DNA of 39,525 nt from the IMG/VR virus record IMGVR_UViG_3300027800_000027, positions 1 to 39,525 of that record; one strand, written 5' to 3'. The translations under genes were made by a program, and so were the position numbers. Position 1 is the first letter of the stretch; each line of letters opens with the position of its first letter. This DNA comes from a virus. Below, piece by piece: positions 28,848-37,756 of this stretch. The notes below the pieces were generated by a model, which searched no databases, was not told the DNA's origin, and was given only the letters and a program-made list of their open reading frames with translations.

Positions 28848-30596
28848 ATGGAAGATGAACAACTGGCATTTTATGGTGGAGCGGTAAAGGCACTCGGTGA
28901 CGGCAAAGTCGGCGGGTATCTCGTCCGTTTCGGTGACCCAAAAGACACCGATCTTGAGGGGGATTTCTTCTCGAAAGAAACTGATCTCGGGGTCTCGGAT
29001 GCGGCAACCCTGCCAGTCTATTACCAGCACGGCCATGACGGACAAATGAAAGCGCGCCGGATTGGTAGAACCACCTGCAAGTATGATGATGTCGGTCTGT
29101 GGGCTGAAGCTCAACTCGAATTACGAGACGAATACGAGCAGATGATTTATCAACTCGCAGCCGACGGGAAATTAGGCTGGTCGTCTGGCGCGGCTGGTCA
29201 CCTGGTAGAGCGCGAGCAGGTAGGCAAGGCGTACCACATCAAAACGTGGGTTATCGCAGAAGCCAGCCTGACGCCCACCCCGGCCGAACCGCGCAATAGC
29301 GCCGTACCTATCAAATCACTTTATGAAAATACCGCACAAACCGTCAGCGAAGCAGAGGCCGTGGAACCGGCGCAGAGCGACGAGCAACCGGCGGATAAAC
29401 CAACCAACCAAAGCAAGGAGAACACAATGGATATTACCGAAGAGAAACTCAAGGAAATTGTTGACGGTGCGGTCACTAAGTCGCTTGATGAATTCAAGAA
29501 AACCCTACCCGCCCCTGACACCAGCGGCGTATCGGTCATTCACGACGAAGCCGATACCCCGTTCAAAAGCGCAGGTGAGCAGTTCCTGGCTGTCAAAAAG
29601 GCAACCCTATCAATGGGCCAGACCATGCACCCGCGCCTGAAAGCGTTGAACGCGAAGGCCACCGGAGCTACTGAAGGCGTGCCGAGCGAAGGCGGGTACC
29701 TGCTCGACCCTACCATCAGCGCGGAAGTTATCAAGCCGATTCACGAAACCGGCGTTTTCACCCAGTATGCCCGCAAGCTGCCGGTTGGCAACAACAGCAA
29801 TTCAGGCTGGATCAACGGTGTGGATGAAACCAGTCGCGCGACCGGCTCGCGCTGGGGTGGCATTCGTGGTTATCGCCTGGCTGAAGGCGCTGCCATCACC
29901 GCAAGCAAGCCGCAGTTCAAGCGCATCAACTGGGAACTGAAAAAGTACGCCATTCTGTGCTACGCAACCGAAGAACTCATGCAGGACGCGGCCATGTTCA
30001 ACGAAGTTCTGCGCGTCGGTTCAATGGAAGAAATCAATTTCATGGCGAACGACGACCTGGTGAACGGCACCGGAATCGGTGGCCCGCTGGGCGTGCTGAA
30101 CAGCCCCGCTCGTATCTTTGTGGCCCGCGATACCGCCAGCAAGGTTCTGCACGTTGATCTCGTCACCATGTGGCAGCGTATGCTTCCTCGCTTCCGCAGC
30201 AACGCCGTCTGGTTCATCAACTCGGAAGTTGAGCCGCAACTGGATCAGATTTACTTCACCGGCACGACCAGCGTTCTCTCGCCGTACGTAACCTACACCC
30301 CCGAAGGCGTGATGAAGATCAAGGGCCGCCCGGTTGTGGTGACTGAATTCAACCCGGCCCTGAACGCCGCTGGCGACATCCTGCTGGCCGACTTCAGCCA
30401 GTACCTGTACTGGGATAAGACCGCTCAGGCTGCCACCTCTATGCACGTAGCTTTCACCACCGACGAGCAGGCGTTCCGCATTACATATCGCTGCGACGGC
30501 CAGACCGTTGACTCATCGCCCATCACCCCCTACAAGGGCACCAACACCCAGTCGGCTTTCGTTACGCTCGGAGCTGCCACCACCGCGGCCGCGTAA
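28848..30596 (+). CDS. Fused prohead protease and major capsid protein, HK97 type, 582 aa
   Basis: Residues 1-160 match the HK97-type (S78) protease: GYLVRFGDP, YYQHGHD with His61/63, LGWSSGAAGH with Ser112/113 and EASLTPTPAEPRN. Residues 260-582 are the HK97-fold capsid protein (GVPSEGGYLLDPTISAEVIK, YATEELMQDA, GIGGPLGVL, TEFNPALNAAGDILLADFSQ). The linker at 165-192 is acidic. An AGGAG (29416-29420) followed by ATG 29427 (Met194) would give the capsid part alone. Base composition is more G+C-rich here, as for a highly expressed gene. Confidence 0.93.
   Translation: MEDEQLAFYGGAVKALGDGKVGGYLVRFGDPKDTDLEGDFFSKETDLGVSDAATLPVYYQHGHDGQMKARRIGRTTCKYDDVGLWAEAQLELRDEYEQMIYQLAADGKLGWSSGAAGHLVEREQVGKAYHIKTWVIAEASLTPTPAEPRNSAVPIKSLYENTAQTVSEAEAVEPAQSDEQPADKPTNQSKENTMDITEEKLKEIVDGAVTKSLDEFKKTLPAPDTSGVSVIHDEADTPFKSAGEQFLAVKKATLSMGQTMHPRLKALNAKATGATEGVPSEGGYLLDPTISAEVIKPIHETGVFTQYARKLPVGNNSNSGWINGVDETSRATGSRWGGIRGYRLAEGAAITASKPQFKRINWELKKYAILCYATEELMQDAAMFNEVLRVGSMEEINFMANDDLVNGTGIGGPLGVLNSPARIFVARDTASKVLHVDLVTMWQRMLPRFRSNAVWFINSEVEPQLDQIYFTGTTSVLSPYVTYTPEGVMKIKGRPVVVTEFNPALNAAGDILLADFSQYLYWDKTAQAATSMHVAFTTDEQAFRITYRCDGQTVDSSPITPYKGTNTQSAFVTLGAATTAAA
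29427..30596 (+). CDS. Alternative product: major capsid protein from an internal start, 389 aa
   Basis: ATG 29427 is in frame with the fusion gene and has AGGAG six bases upstream, better than many starts in this genome. The product would begin MDITEEKLKEIVDGAVTKSL, a helical scaffold-like delta domain, followed by the capsid fold. This would let the phage make many capsid subunits per protease. Confidence 0.65.
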   Translation: MDITEEKLKEIVDGAVTKSLDEFKKTLPAPDTSGVSVIHDEADTPFKSAGEQFLAVKKATLSMGQTMHPRLKALNAKATGATEGVPSEGGYLLDPTISAEVIKPIHETGVFTQYARKLPVGNNSNSGWINGVDETSRATGSRWGGIRGYRLAEGAAITASKPQFKRINWELKKYAILCYATEELMQDAAMFNEVLRVGSMEEINFMANDDLVNGTGIGGPLGVLNSPARIFVARDTASKVLHVDLVTMWQRMLPRFRSNAVWFINSEVEPQLDQIYFTGTTSVLSPYVTYTPEGVMKIKGRPVVVTEFNPALNAAGDILLADFSQYLYWDKTAQAATSMHVAFTTDEQAFRITYRCDGQTVDSSPITPYKGTNTQSAFVTLGAATTAAA

Positions 30597-30613
30597 CAGT
30601 GACTAACAGGCAA

Positions 30614-30640
30614 GCCCCGGTCAAGGCAATCGGCCGGGGC
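30614..30640 (+). other. Intercistronic hairpin after the capsid gene
   Basis: GCCCCGG (30614-30620) pairs with CCGGGGC (30634-30640) around a 13-base loop, without a U-tract. It is probably an mRNA-stabilising or attenuating element after a highly expressed gene. Confidence 0.6.
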
Positions 30641-30663
30641 ATAGACACAGAAAGGAATACACC

Positions 30664-31164
30664 ATGATCGGAAGATTTGGACAGATCAACCAACTCGTAC
30701 CAGTGCTGGCCCCGGTTGACACCGCGGCTACTGCCATCTGGACCAACCCCGTGCGAATGCGCGGTATTCATCGCGGAACCTTCGGGGTGCAGTTTGGAGT
30801 TATCACCGCAGCTTCGGCTGATCAGGCCGTCACCGTGACGCTGTACGCGGCTACGAGCGCGGCCACCACGGGCGCTACTGCAATCGCTGGTAAATATCGT
30901 CTGAGCGCGGCCGTCGGAGACACCGAAGCCCCCGGCGCTATTACAGCCTTTACGTCTGCCGGTATCAGCATCGCCACGACAGACGACGGCAAGCTGCTGC
31001 TCATTGATGTTGACCCGGCTCTCATGGCCGCGGTTTCCGATGGACAGTATGCTCTCGTGAAGATCACCCCTGATGCCGGTGGAACCGTAACCCTGGTGAG
31101 CGCGTTCTTCGAGGGCGAACCGCGCTACGCGCAGAATAGCCCGCTGGCTACTCACGCGACCTAA
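30664..31164 (+). CDS. Probable head decoration or virion protein, 166 aa
   Basis: AAAGGAA precedes the ATG. The protein is rich in Ala, Thr, Val and Gly with strand-like repeats (QAVTVTLYAATSAATTGATA), typical of decoration or structural proteins that follow the capsid gene. No family is recognised. Codon use matches the capsid gene. Confidence 0.65.
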   Translation: MIGRFGQINQLVPVLAPVDTAATAIWTNPVRMRGIHRGTFGVQFGVITAASADQAVTVTLYAATSAATTGATAIAGKYRLSAAVGDTEAPGAITAFTSAGISIATTDDGKLLLIDVDPALMAAVSDGQYALVKITPDAGGTVTLVSAFFEGEPRYAQNSPLATHAT

Positions 31165-31207
31165 TAAAGTTGGTTATGGCGGCTTCTCTCCCCGCCTTTA
31201 CCCGATG

Positions 31208-31237
31208 CCGGGGCGATGACTCAAAAGATCGCCCCGG
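31208..31237 (+). other. Intercistronic hairpin
   Basis: CCGGGGCGAT (31208-31217) pairs perfectly with ATCGCCCCGG (31228-31237) with a 10-base loop. No U-tract follows on the plus strand. It marks the end of the capsid-decoration unit. Confidence 0.65.
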
Positions 31238-31280
31238 ATCAAAAACGGAGAGAACAACCAAACACTTTTGGAGAGAGTGA

Positions 31281-32378
31281 ATGAAAAAACTTGCAATTGT
31301 AGGATCTGGATTACTGACACGGGAACTTGCCCCGTTTGGCGATAACCAATTCGACATCTGGGTATTCAACGAAGCCCCCATGAGTCCCTGGTGTAAACGC
31401 TGGACAGCCTCATTTCAACTACATAACTCTGACATCTACGCGGGGCCTAATCTCAAACAGGCTGAGTACTGGAAATGGTTGCAGGCCAAACACGGCAAGC
31501 CGGTCTACATGCAGGAATATGACGAGCGTGTACCGGATTGTGTTGTTTATCCGGTAGAAGCGATCCTACAACTTACAGGAAAGCGATATCTCGGGATGTC
31601 ACCGTGCTTTGCTGTCGCTCTGGCATTGCTGCAAGGCTACGAACACATCGAGATTTACGGGATTGAACTCTCGTCAACAGAATACCAGTTCGGCGCTGAC
31701 AGTTGGCGGTTTTGGATCGGGTATGCAATCGGTAGATTGGGCGCTGATCATGTAATCATCAAATCGGGCCAACACTTATTCGAGACGGCGCTTTATGGCT
31801 ACGATGGCGCGGCGCAATTAGACCATAAGTACTTCGAGGATCGCGCGCGCTACCTGGATAACTCATGGCTTGCAAAGGATAAAGTGTGCCGCAACTTATT
31901 CAAAAACATTGAGCGCCTGATTGAGAAGTATGAAGCCGAAAAACTGCCAGAACAGATACAGATTTACCAGGACGCGGTATTCGAGTTGGGGCAGTTAGCT
32001 GGCGCACTTGGCGAGGCAGAGAAATACTGCGATACCAACGGCTCCAATGCCGACCGCAACGAATATGAGCAATCCGCCGCGAAGATCCGCACAGAAGGCC
32101 AGGCCAAACAGGTCGAGATGGAGCGTTACGCCGGTAAGTGCGAATACGTTTGGAATGCCTGGCGGCAGTCAAAAAGTAATCCGGCGTTCCGCCAACAGGC
32201 TCAGTCACAGTTGCTCAACATGATCGTATCAATGGCGAAATCAGCGCAGGAAGCCGGTATATGTCACGGAGTTTATACCGAGAATGTTGGATACATGCAG
32301 AAGCATGACGAAATGGTACAGGCGAACGGCGGATACATGGCGCAGCATCCGATACCTTACCCGGAGATGGTAAAATGA
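31281..32378 (+). CDS. Hypothetical Rossmann-like protein in the structural operon, 365 aa
   Basis: The start KKLAIVGSGLLTRELAPFGD is a Rossmann-like beta-alpha unit, followed by WVFNEAP, FQLHNSDI, GMSPCFAVALALLQGYEHIE and IYGIEL. I know this pattern from phage structural regions but not its function; a nucleotide-sugar or DUF115-like fold is possible. Residues 215-300 are helical and charged. It overlaps the next gene by four bases. Confidence 0.68.
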   Translation: MKKLAIVGSGLLTRELAPFGDNQFDIWVFNEAPMSPWCKRWTASFQLHNSDIYAGPNLKQAEYWKWLQAKHGKPVYMQEYDERVPDCVVYPVEAILQLTGKRYLGMSPCFAVALALLQGYEHIEIYGIELSSTEYQFGADSWRFWIGYAIGRLGADHVIIKSGQHLFETALYGYDGAAQLDHKYFEDRARYLDNSWLAKDKVCRNLFKNIERLIEKYEAEKLPEQIQIYQDAVFELGQLAGALGEAEKYCDTNGSNADRNEYEQSAAKIRTEGQAKQVEMERYAGKCEYVWNAWRQSKSNPAFRQQAQSQLLNMIVSMAKSAQEAGICHGVYTENVGYMQKHDEMVQANGGYMAQHPIPYPEMVK

Positions 32379-32992
32379 CTATTACGAATGGCTATGGCGA
32401 CCTAAACACATTTATCGATCGGGCAGTGATGACAGACGCGCCTCCAACTGATTCGGCCAGAGACGCGGTTATTGAGGCAATCATCCAGGCTGTTAGCCGT
32501 CAGATCGACTCCTATTGTTTTCGCAGGTTCTTCGTAAATTCGGCCGATGAGGTGCGATACTTCACGCCTGAAAATTACAGTCTCGTTTTTACAGACGACA
32601 TTCAATCCATCACCACGCTGAAAACAGACGAGGACGCCGACGGCACCTATGAGGTGACATGGGCCGCAACCGATTACAGGACATTCCCATTCAACCGCGT
32701 TGTAAATTATTCACCGATTACATACATCAAGCTGAAGCCGAACGGGAATTACGTATTCCCGATGGTAGAACAATCCACGGAGATTACCGGAAAATTTGGT
32801 TATTGCACCCTGGCAAACGTACCAGACCAGATCAAAGAAGCCTGCTACATCCAGGCTAACCGCATTTATGCTCGTCAGAAATCACCGTTCGGGATTGTTG
32901 GATCGGCTGAACTTGGAACGTTGCAAGCAATCTCAAAGCTCGATGCAGATGTGATGGAAATGATCAGGCCGTTCAGAAAGCTGGTGGTCTGA
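32375..32992 (+). CDS. Head-tail connector protein, gp6-like, 205 aa
   Basis: An N-terminal helical part (ARDAVIEAIIQAVSRQIDSY) and the core FRRFF, with a later helix QIKEACYIQANRIYARQKSP, match gp6-like head-tail connectors. It forms the ring below the portal. The position between capsid and tail genes fits. Confidence 0.78.
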   Translation: MTITNGYGDLNTFIDRAVMTDAPPTDSARDAVIEAIIQAVSRQIDSYCFRRFFVNSADEVRYFTPENYSLVFTDDIQSITTLKTDEDADGTYEVTWAATDYRTFPFNRVVNYSPITYIKLKPNGNYVFPMVEQSTEITGKFGYCTLANVPDQIKEACYIQANRIYARQKSPFGIVGSAELGTLQAISKLDADVMEMIRPFRKLVV

Positions 32993-33411
32993 TGGCTATT
33001 TACGATGTGATTACTGCCGCGCAAACGCTCGTCAAGGCCGGCGTGAGCAAGATCGGGAGCGCACCTGTGTACCCGACTTTTTCTGTGCCTGCCGACGTGC
33101 TCGTTTGTGAAGCTATGCCAACCAACGTCAGAATTTCGTCGCAGTCGTCAGGCATGAAGCTAACGTTATTTGATTTGCGGATGGAGCTTGTCAGGCCGCT
33201 CGCATCGAACCGGGAGGCAATTGGATACCTCCTTTCTACCCTTCCTGAAGCAGTCGCTGAAATCTTTCTCGACAACCCTACCATCTCAGGAACATGCAGC
33301 ACGTGGGAAGGTGAGATTACAGCGCAACCAGCCACCGCAGAAATTGCCGGGATTACCGTAATCGGTTGGATCATTACCGTGCCAAACGTAAAAATCAACG
33401 GAACGCACTAA
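32992..33411 (+). CDS. Probable tail completion or terminator protein, 139 aa
   Basis: The position (after the connector, before the tail tube) and length suit a tail terminator. The fold appears alpha/beta: an N-terminal helix, LFDLRMELVRPL and a C-terminal AGITVIGWIITVPNVKI. There is no sequence match that I can name. It shares one base with the connector stop. Confidence 0.6.
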   Translation: MAIYDVITAAQTLVKAGVSKIGSAPVYPTFSVPADVLVCEAMPTNVRISSQSSGMKLTLFDLRMELVRPLASNREAIGYLLSTLPEAVAEIFLDNPTISGTCSTWEGEITAQPATAEIAGITVIGWIITVPNVKINGTH

Positions 33412-33432
33412 CGATAGAAAGCGAGAATAACA

Positions 33433-34428
33433 ATGGGAATCAAAAAGTTACGTAAATTGCAGATTGGTGCAGAGGGTACCGCTGGTACAGCGGTACCAGC
33501 AACCAGTGTATACCGTGCTGAGGACTGCGTGCTGGCCGACATGCGCGAGGTTGTGCATCCATCCGAGGATATCGGTATTGTCATCGGAACCGACCGCGCC
33601 TATGTGCCTTATCTATCTGGCGGACTGTCAATGTCGGCGCACCCGGCCACATTTGAGCAGACGGGTTACATTCTGTCGGCTGGTATCCAGGATTCAGCAG
33701 CCACGGCGGACGGCAGCGGATACGTGTATCTGCACACCATGCCGACCACGGCTGTGAACACGACCAAGACGTACACGCTTGAAGGTGGAGACGACCAGGA
33801 AGCCGAACGCCTGGAATACGCTTATGTCAAATCATTTAGTCTGTCTGGAAAGTCAAAAGAAGCCTTGCAGCTGTCGGCTGAGTGGGGCGGACGCCAGATC
33901 GCTCTGAACGCGTTCACGGCCACCGCCTCAATTCCGAACGTTGAAGAGATACTATTCCAGAAATGCAAACTCTACATCGACGCCGTAACCACGCACCCGG
34001 CTACAACTCAGAAGGCGCTGTCAATGCTATCGTTTGCGCTGTCTGTTAACACCGGCTGGTCAGAAAACTACACTGGAGACGGCAACCTATATTTCTCGAA
34101 CCTGCGCTTTGATGGTGACGCATTCGAGATGCTGCTCGACGTAACATTCGAGCATAACTCCGTTGCTGCCGCAGAGAAGGTAGCATGGCGCGCCGGAACA
34201 GCTCGTTCAATCAAGCTGCTATGCGAAGGGTCCGCGCTGTTGACCCCTGGAACATACAGCTACAAAAGCCTGGTCGTCAATCTGCTCGGTAAGTGGGAAA
34301 AGTTCACGGAGCTGGACAGTATTGACGGGAACGATATTGTCACCGGGACACTGCGCTGCCGGTATGACCCGACCGCCGCGAGCGCAGGTTCAATAATTAT
34401 TGTGAATGACCTGGCCGCGCTGGCTTAG
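33433..34428 (+). CDS. Major tail tube protein, 331 aa
   Basis: The N-terminal IKKLRKLQIGAEGTAGTAVPAT is a typical tail-tube start, with a beta-rich body (AEWGGRQIALNAF, FSNLRFDGDAFEML). It lies directly ahead of the frameshifted chaperone pair, as in other siphoviruses. It polymerises into the tail tube. Two overlapping palindromes lie in its 5' end (33475-33500). Confidence 0.8.
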   Translation: MGIKKLRKLQIGAEGTAGTAVPATSVYRAEDCVLADMREVVHPSEDIGIVIGTDRAYVPYLSGGLSMSAHPATFEQTGYILSAGIQDSAATADGSGYVYLHTMPTTAVNTTKTYTLEGGDDQEAERLEYAYVKSFSLSGKSKEALQLSAEWGGRQIALNAFTATASIPNVEEILFQKCKLYIDAVTTHPATTQKALSMLSFALSVNTGWSENYTGDGNLYFSNLRFDGDAFEMLLDVTFEHNSVAAAEKVAWRAGTARSIKLLCEGSALLTPGTYSYKSLVVNLLGKWEKFTELDSIDGNDIVTGTLRCRYDPTAASAGSIIIVNDLAALA

Positions 34429-34447
34429 TGAATAAAGGAGAGAAACG

Positions 34448-34705
34448 ATGCTGAAGATCAATGAAGATATAAGGCTGGTGAACACCTCGAAGTTTTCTGT
34501 TCTATGGTCAAAAATCAGAGAGACGGGCACCATATCCCCACGCATCAACGAATTAATCCTGAAGGCAGGCATCGAAAGCGGTATCGCGGTTGGCGGAACC
34601 GTTGAAGATGTTGACGGCATGAAAACCTCAAAGGTTGTAGCACTGTCAAACGATGTGATGAAAGCATTTGTATCTGAACTAAGACCGGCGAATGACCCAA
34701 ACTGA
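34448..34705 (+). CDS. Tail assembly chaperone (gpG-like), 85 aa
   Basis: AAAGGAGAG precedes the ATG. The product lies between tail tube and tape measure and ends at TGA 34703-34705. The last bases, C CCA AAC, form a slippery heptamer (34696-34702), so a longer product is also expected. It probably coats the tape measure during tail assembly. Confidence 0.8.
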   Translation: MLKINEDIRLVNTSKFSVLWSKIRETGTISPRINELILKAGIESGIAVGGTVEDVDGMKTSKVVALSNDVMKAFVSELRPANDPN

Positions 34706-34980
34706 TAAAGGCGGCCGCGAATTACGCTTATGGCGAATGCGAGCCGCCCGAAGAACTTGTACTTGCACTCAGGTGCAAAAAATACCATTGCCTTCCAATG
34801 AGTATTCCGCTCGTGGAACATCCTGATTGGTTGCTTGAAAGAATGAATGTCGCGGAAAACGTGTATAGCGCAATGAGTTTGTATAGAAGCACTCCACCCG
34901 GGCAAGAAGCGGAATTTGCCAAACAGTATCCAGACGCATGGAAGATTTATCAGGTCGCAAGGAATGTGATCAATGGCTAA
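34448..34980 (+). CDS. Frameshifted tail chaperone (gpGT-like), about 177 aa
   Basis: A -1 shift at C CCA AAC (34696-34702) moves ribosomes into a frame that is open from 34696 to TAA 34978-34980. The extension continues LIKAAANYAYGECEPPEELV and later PMSIPLVEHPDWLLERM. A stem of GGCGGC (34710-34715) with GCCGCC (34743-34748) lies seven bases downstream, as expected for a stimulator. The ATG at 34798 lacks a ribosome site, so the extension is unlikely to be a separate gene. The arrangement is equivalent to lambda G/GT. Confidence 0.82.
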
Positions 34981-36241
34981 TGTCATAGAGATAGTCCTAA
35001 GAACAATAAATGAGGCGAACTCCGGTATCGAGAGCGCCACAAAAGAACTTGACGACCTCGAAAAGCAAACCAAGTCCTCTCAAAAAAGGCAGGAAGAATT
35101 TGCAAAGGGCGCGGCGCTGGCCGGGACTATTCTTGTTGGAGTTGGCGCGGCAGTCAAAGACATAACCGACACGTATGTCGAATACGCAAACCAGGTACGG
35201 GATCTGAACCAGCTTACAGGCGCACAAGCTGAAGAAGCGAGCCGGTTAATTCAAGTATCGGACGATGCGCAGGTAAGTTATGAGCAACTTTCGCGGTCGC
35301 TTGAATATGCCGTGAGAAATGGTATTGATCCGTCAGTAAAATCGCTGGCTGATTTATCCGATCAGTATCTTGCGCTTGAGCCTGGTCTGGATAGGTCATC
35401 ATTCCTGATGGACACATTCGGCCGCTCTGGCATGGATATGGCGAATATTATGGAACAGGGGTCAGCCGCCATATACGAGCAATCCAACCAGATCAACACA
35501 AAACTAATCCTTGATGACAAGGCTATCGAAAAATCTGTCGAACTTGCGGCCGCCCAGGATGACCTTGAGGATAGCTTGCTTGCGGTAAAACTGGCTCTCG
35601 GAGAATACCTTGTACCTCTGCTGAAACAAGCAGCCGACGGATTTTTGCTGGTGCTTACCTATAACTACAAACTAAAAACAGCATTTGAACAACACGCGGA
35701 TGAGGTCATTACAACTTCATCTAGTTATGCAGACTACAAGGCGGAAATAGAGCGAACCGCAAAAGTAGCCAATATGTATATCGACACCCAGGGCAATCTT
35801 AGGGACGGTCAAGGGCGTATATGGGAAATGAACTATCTGCTTACGGAAAGCGAATACGCGGTAGAGCAGCAGGTCAAGAAATCGACTGAAGCGATCCTGG
35901 CCGAAAACGCAGCCGTAGCAAAGCGGAAAAGTTCCAGCATTACGATTGCAACAAATTACACATCGAACCACATATCGGCGTCAGATCCAACCCGTACATA
36001 TGCCCTGGCTGGTGGATACGCAGACGGTGGAGATTTCGTAGTTCCGCCAGGATACCCGAACGACAGCTATCCGCTGCGCGTTGAAAGCGGAGAGCGCGTC
36101 AGGATAACACCAGCCGGGCAGTCTGGCGGAGGCGGCGGCAATGTAACCATTGTTTACGCTCCCCAGGCATCTTTCGCTTCACAGGAAGAACTCAAGCGCA
36201 ACTTGGTACCGCTTGTGCGCCAGGTAATGAGGGGCGCATGA
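34973..36241 (+). CDS. Tape measure protein, 422 aa
   Basis: The N-terminus is a long coiled coil (about 15-45), followed by a hydrophobic segment (AALAGTILVGVGAAV) and extended helices (DLNQLTGAQAEEASRLIQVS). A Gly-rich stretch near 385 and a C-terminal FASQEELKRNLVPLV follow. It is short for a siphovirus, predicting a short tail. It overlaps both neighbours. Confidence 0.8.
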   Translation: MANVIEIVLRTINEANSGIESATKELDDLEKQTKSSQKRQEEFAKGAALAGTILVGVGAAVKDITDTYVEYANQVRDLNQLTGAQAEEASRLIQVSDDAQVSYEQLSRSLEYAVRNGIDPSVKSLADLSDQYLALEPGLDRSSFLMDTFGRSGMDMANIMEQGSAAIYEQSNQINTKLILDDKAIEKSVELAAAQDDLEDSLLAVKLALGEYLVPLLKQAADGFLLVLTYNYKLKTAFEQHADEVITTSSSYADYKAEIERTAKVANMYIDTQGNLRDGQGRIWEMNYLLTESEYAVEQQVKKSTEAILAENAAVAKRKSSSITIATNYTSNHISASDPTRTYALAGGYADGGDFVVPPGYPNDSYPLRVESGERVRITPAGQSGGGGGNVTIVYAPQASFASQEELKRNLVPLVRQVMRGA

Positions 36242-37749
36242 AATACGGCAACGGAATCCTTTACGGCAGCGGTACTCTCTACGGCGCAACGGCCTATGAT
36301 TACCCGCGCGTATTTTGGGCTGTCATGATCGATTGGAGCGGCAACGGAAGCTATTCAGATGAGGTCAATAACGCCCGCTACTGCAAAGGCATGACAATCG
36401 AGCGGGGGCGAGACTTCTTCTTGAATTCCGATTCTACTGGCTACGAACCTGTCGCAGAGGGAACCGCATATATCACGCTCGACAATTACGATGGCAGATA
36501 CGACCCGTACAACACGCTCAGCCCGCTTTACCCGAACATTATCCCAGGGAAGCAGCTGTATATCTATGTGAAAAACGGTTCTACGGGCGTGGATTATGAC
36601 CTGTACACCGGCTACATTGACGACATTCAGCCAGACACCACAAATGACACCGTAACGATCACGGCCGTGGATCTCGTGCGTCAGATGAAAGAGCAAAATA
36701 TCAACGTTGCGGTCGAGACATCGATCACAATCACGAACGCGATGGAGGCCATTCTTGATGAAGCCGGAATAACCTCTTACGCCATCGACTCAGACCTGAC
36801 CGCCATACCGTATTGGTGGGTGACGACTAAGACGCCATTTGATGCCGCACAGGAAATATGCGATTCCACTCTCGGAACGTTCTTTATCGCAGCCGACGGC
36901 CGGCCAAAATACTATAACCGTTCGCGGTCCGTGTCGTCTGTGATCAGCCCGACACAATCAGAACTGCTGCGCGATATTGGACTTAAACAGCCGTGGGAAA
37001 TTGTCAGGAATGCAATAGAGGTAAACATCAATACGCGCGTCGTGCAGGCGTCTGGCGTGATTTGGACGCTGCGAGATAAGCCGTATGTTGCCGCGGGTGC
37101 ATCCCTTGAGGTGTGGGGAAGCTACTCATATAACAACGCAGCCTGCCCGGCCGTGAATGTAGCAACTCCATCTGCAACGGCTGACTACACGATGAACACG
37201 GTCAGCGACGGCAGCGGAACGAATCTGACGGCCAACTTTTCGGTAACCATTACAGACTTCGGCGGCACCGTAAAGGTGACGATTGCAAACGGCGGAGGTA
37301 CTGGCGGGTACGCGACACTCCTGCAGGTCCAGGGGCAGGCAATCACAACGCCAGACCCGACAGTCGTAAAGCGTACATCAACTGCGAGCATCGCAAAGTA
37401 TAAGACCCGCAAGTTCAACCTGGACAGCGATTGGCTGCAAACTACCAGCATAGGCGAGACCGTGGCTGACGTTATCATTGATTTGCATTCCGAGGCGCGC
37501 AAATTCCCGATTATCAAAATTCAGGCGCGCCCCGAGCTACAATTTGCGGTAGATCTGTTTGACCGTATTTCGCTTGATATTGCGAAATATGGTATAACAG
37601 GCGCGTTCCGAGTTGGCAAGATTCAGCACGAGTGGCTTAGAGAGAACGGGCAGGAAGTATTGACAACCATGCATCTTGAGCCGGTAGTAAATAGCACCCC
37701 AACCAGCGGCAGCACATTGCCGTGGACATTACCAGTAACAATTTCGTGA
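36238..37749 (+). CDS. Tail tip or baseplate protein, 503 aa
   Basis: The first 20 residues are a Tyr/Gly-rich repeat (YGNGILYGSGTLYGATAYDY). The body holds mixed strands with DNYDGRYDPYN and hub-like segments, and an Ala/Thr-rich insert (310-380) resembles an Ig-like or lectin domain. The position after the tape measure indicates a distal-tail or hub role. No exact family is named. Confidence 0.7.
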   Translation: MKYGNGILYGSGTLYGATAYDYPRVFWAVMIDWSGNGSYSDEVNNARYCKGMTIERGRDFFLNSDSTGYEPVAEGTAYITLDNYDGRYDPYNTLSPLYPNIIPGKQLYIYVKNGSTGVDYDLYTGYIDDIQPDTTNDTVTITAVDLVRQMKEQNINVAVETSITITNAMEAILDEAGITSYAIDSDLTAIPYWWVTTKTPFDAAQEICDSTLGTFFIAADGRPKYYNRSRSVSSVISPTQSELLRDIGLKQPWEIVRNAIEVNINTRVVQASGVIWTLRDKPYVAAGASLEVWGSYSYNNAACPAVNVATPSATADYTMNTVSDGSGTNLTANFSVTITDFGGTVKVTIANGGGTGGYATLLQVQGQAITTPDPTVVKRTSTASIAKYKTRKFNLDSDWLQTTSIGETVADVIIDLHSEARKFPIIKIQARPELQFAVDLFDRISLDIAKYGITGAFRVGKIQHEWLRENGQEVLTTMHLEPVVNSTPTSGSTLPWTLPVTIS

Positions 37750-37756
37750 GGATAAT

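Noticed and set aside
34798-34980. Independent 60-codon gene before the tape measure
   Set aside because: It has no ribosome site and the frame is continuous with the -1 frameshift product of the chaperone gene.
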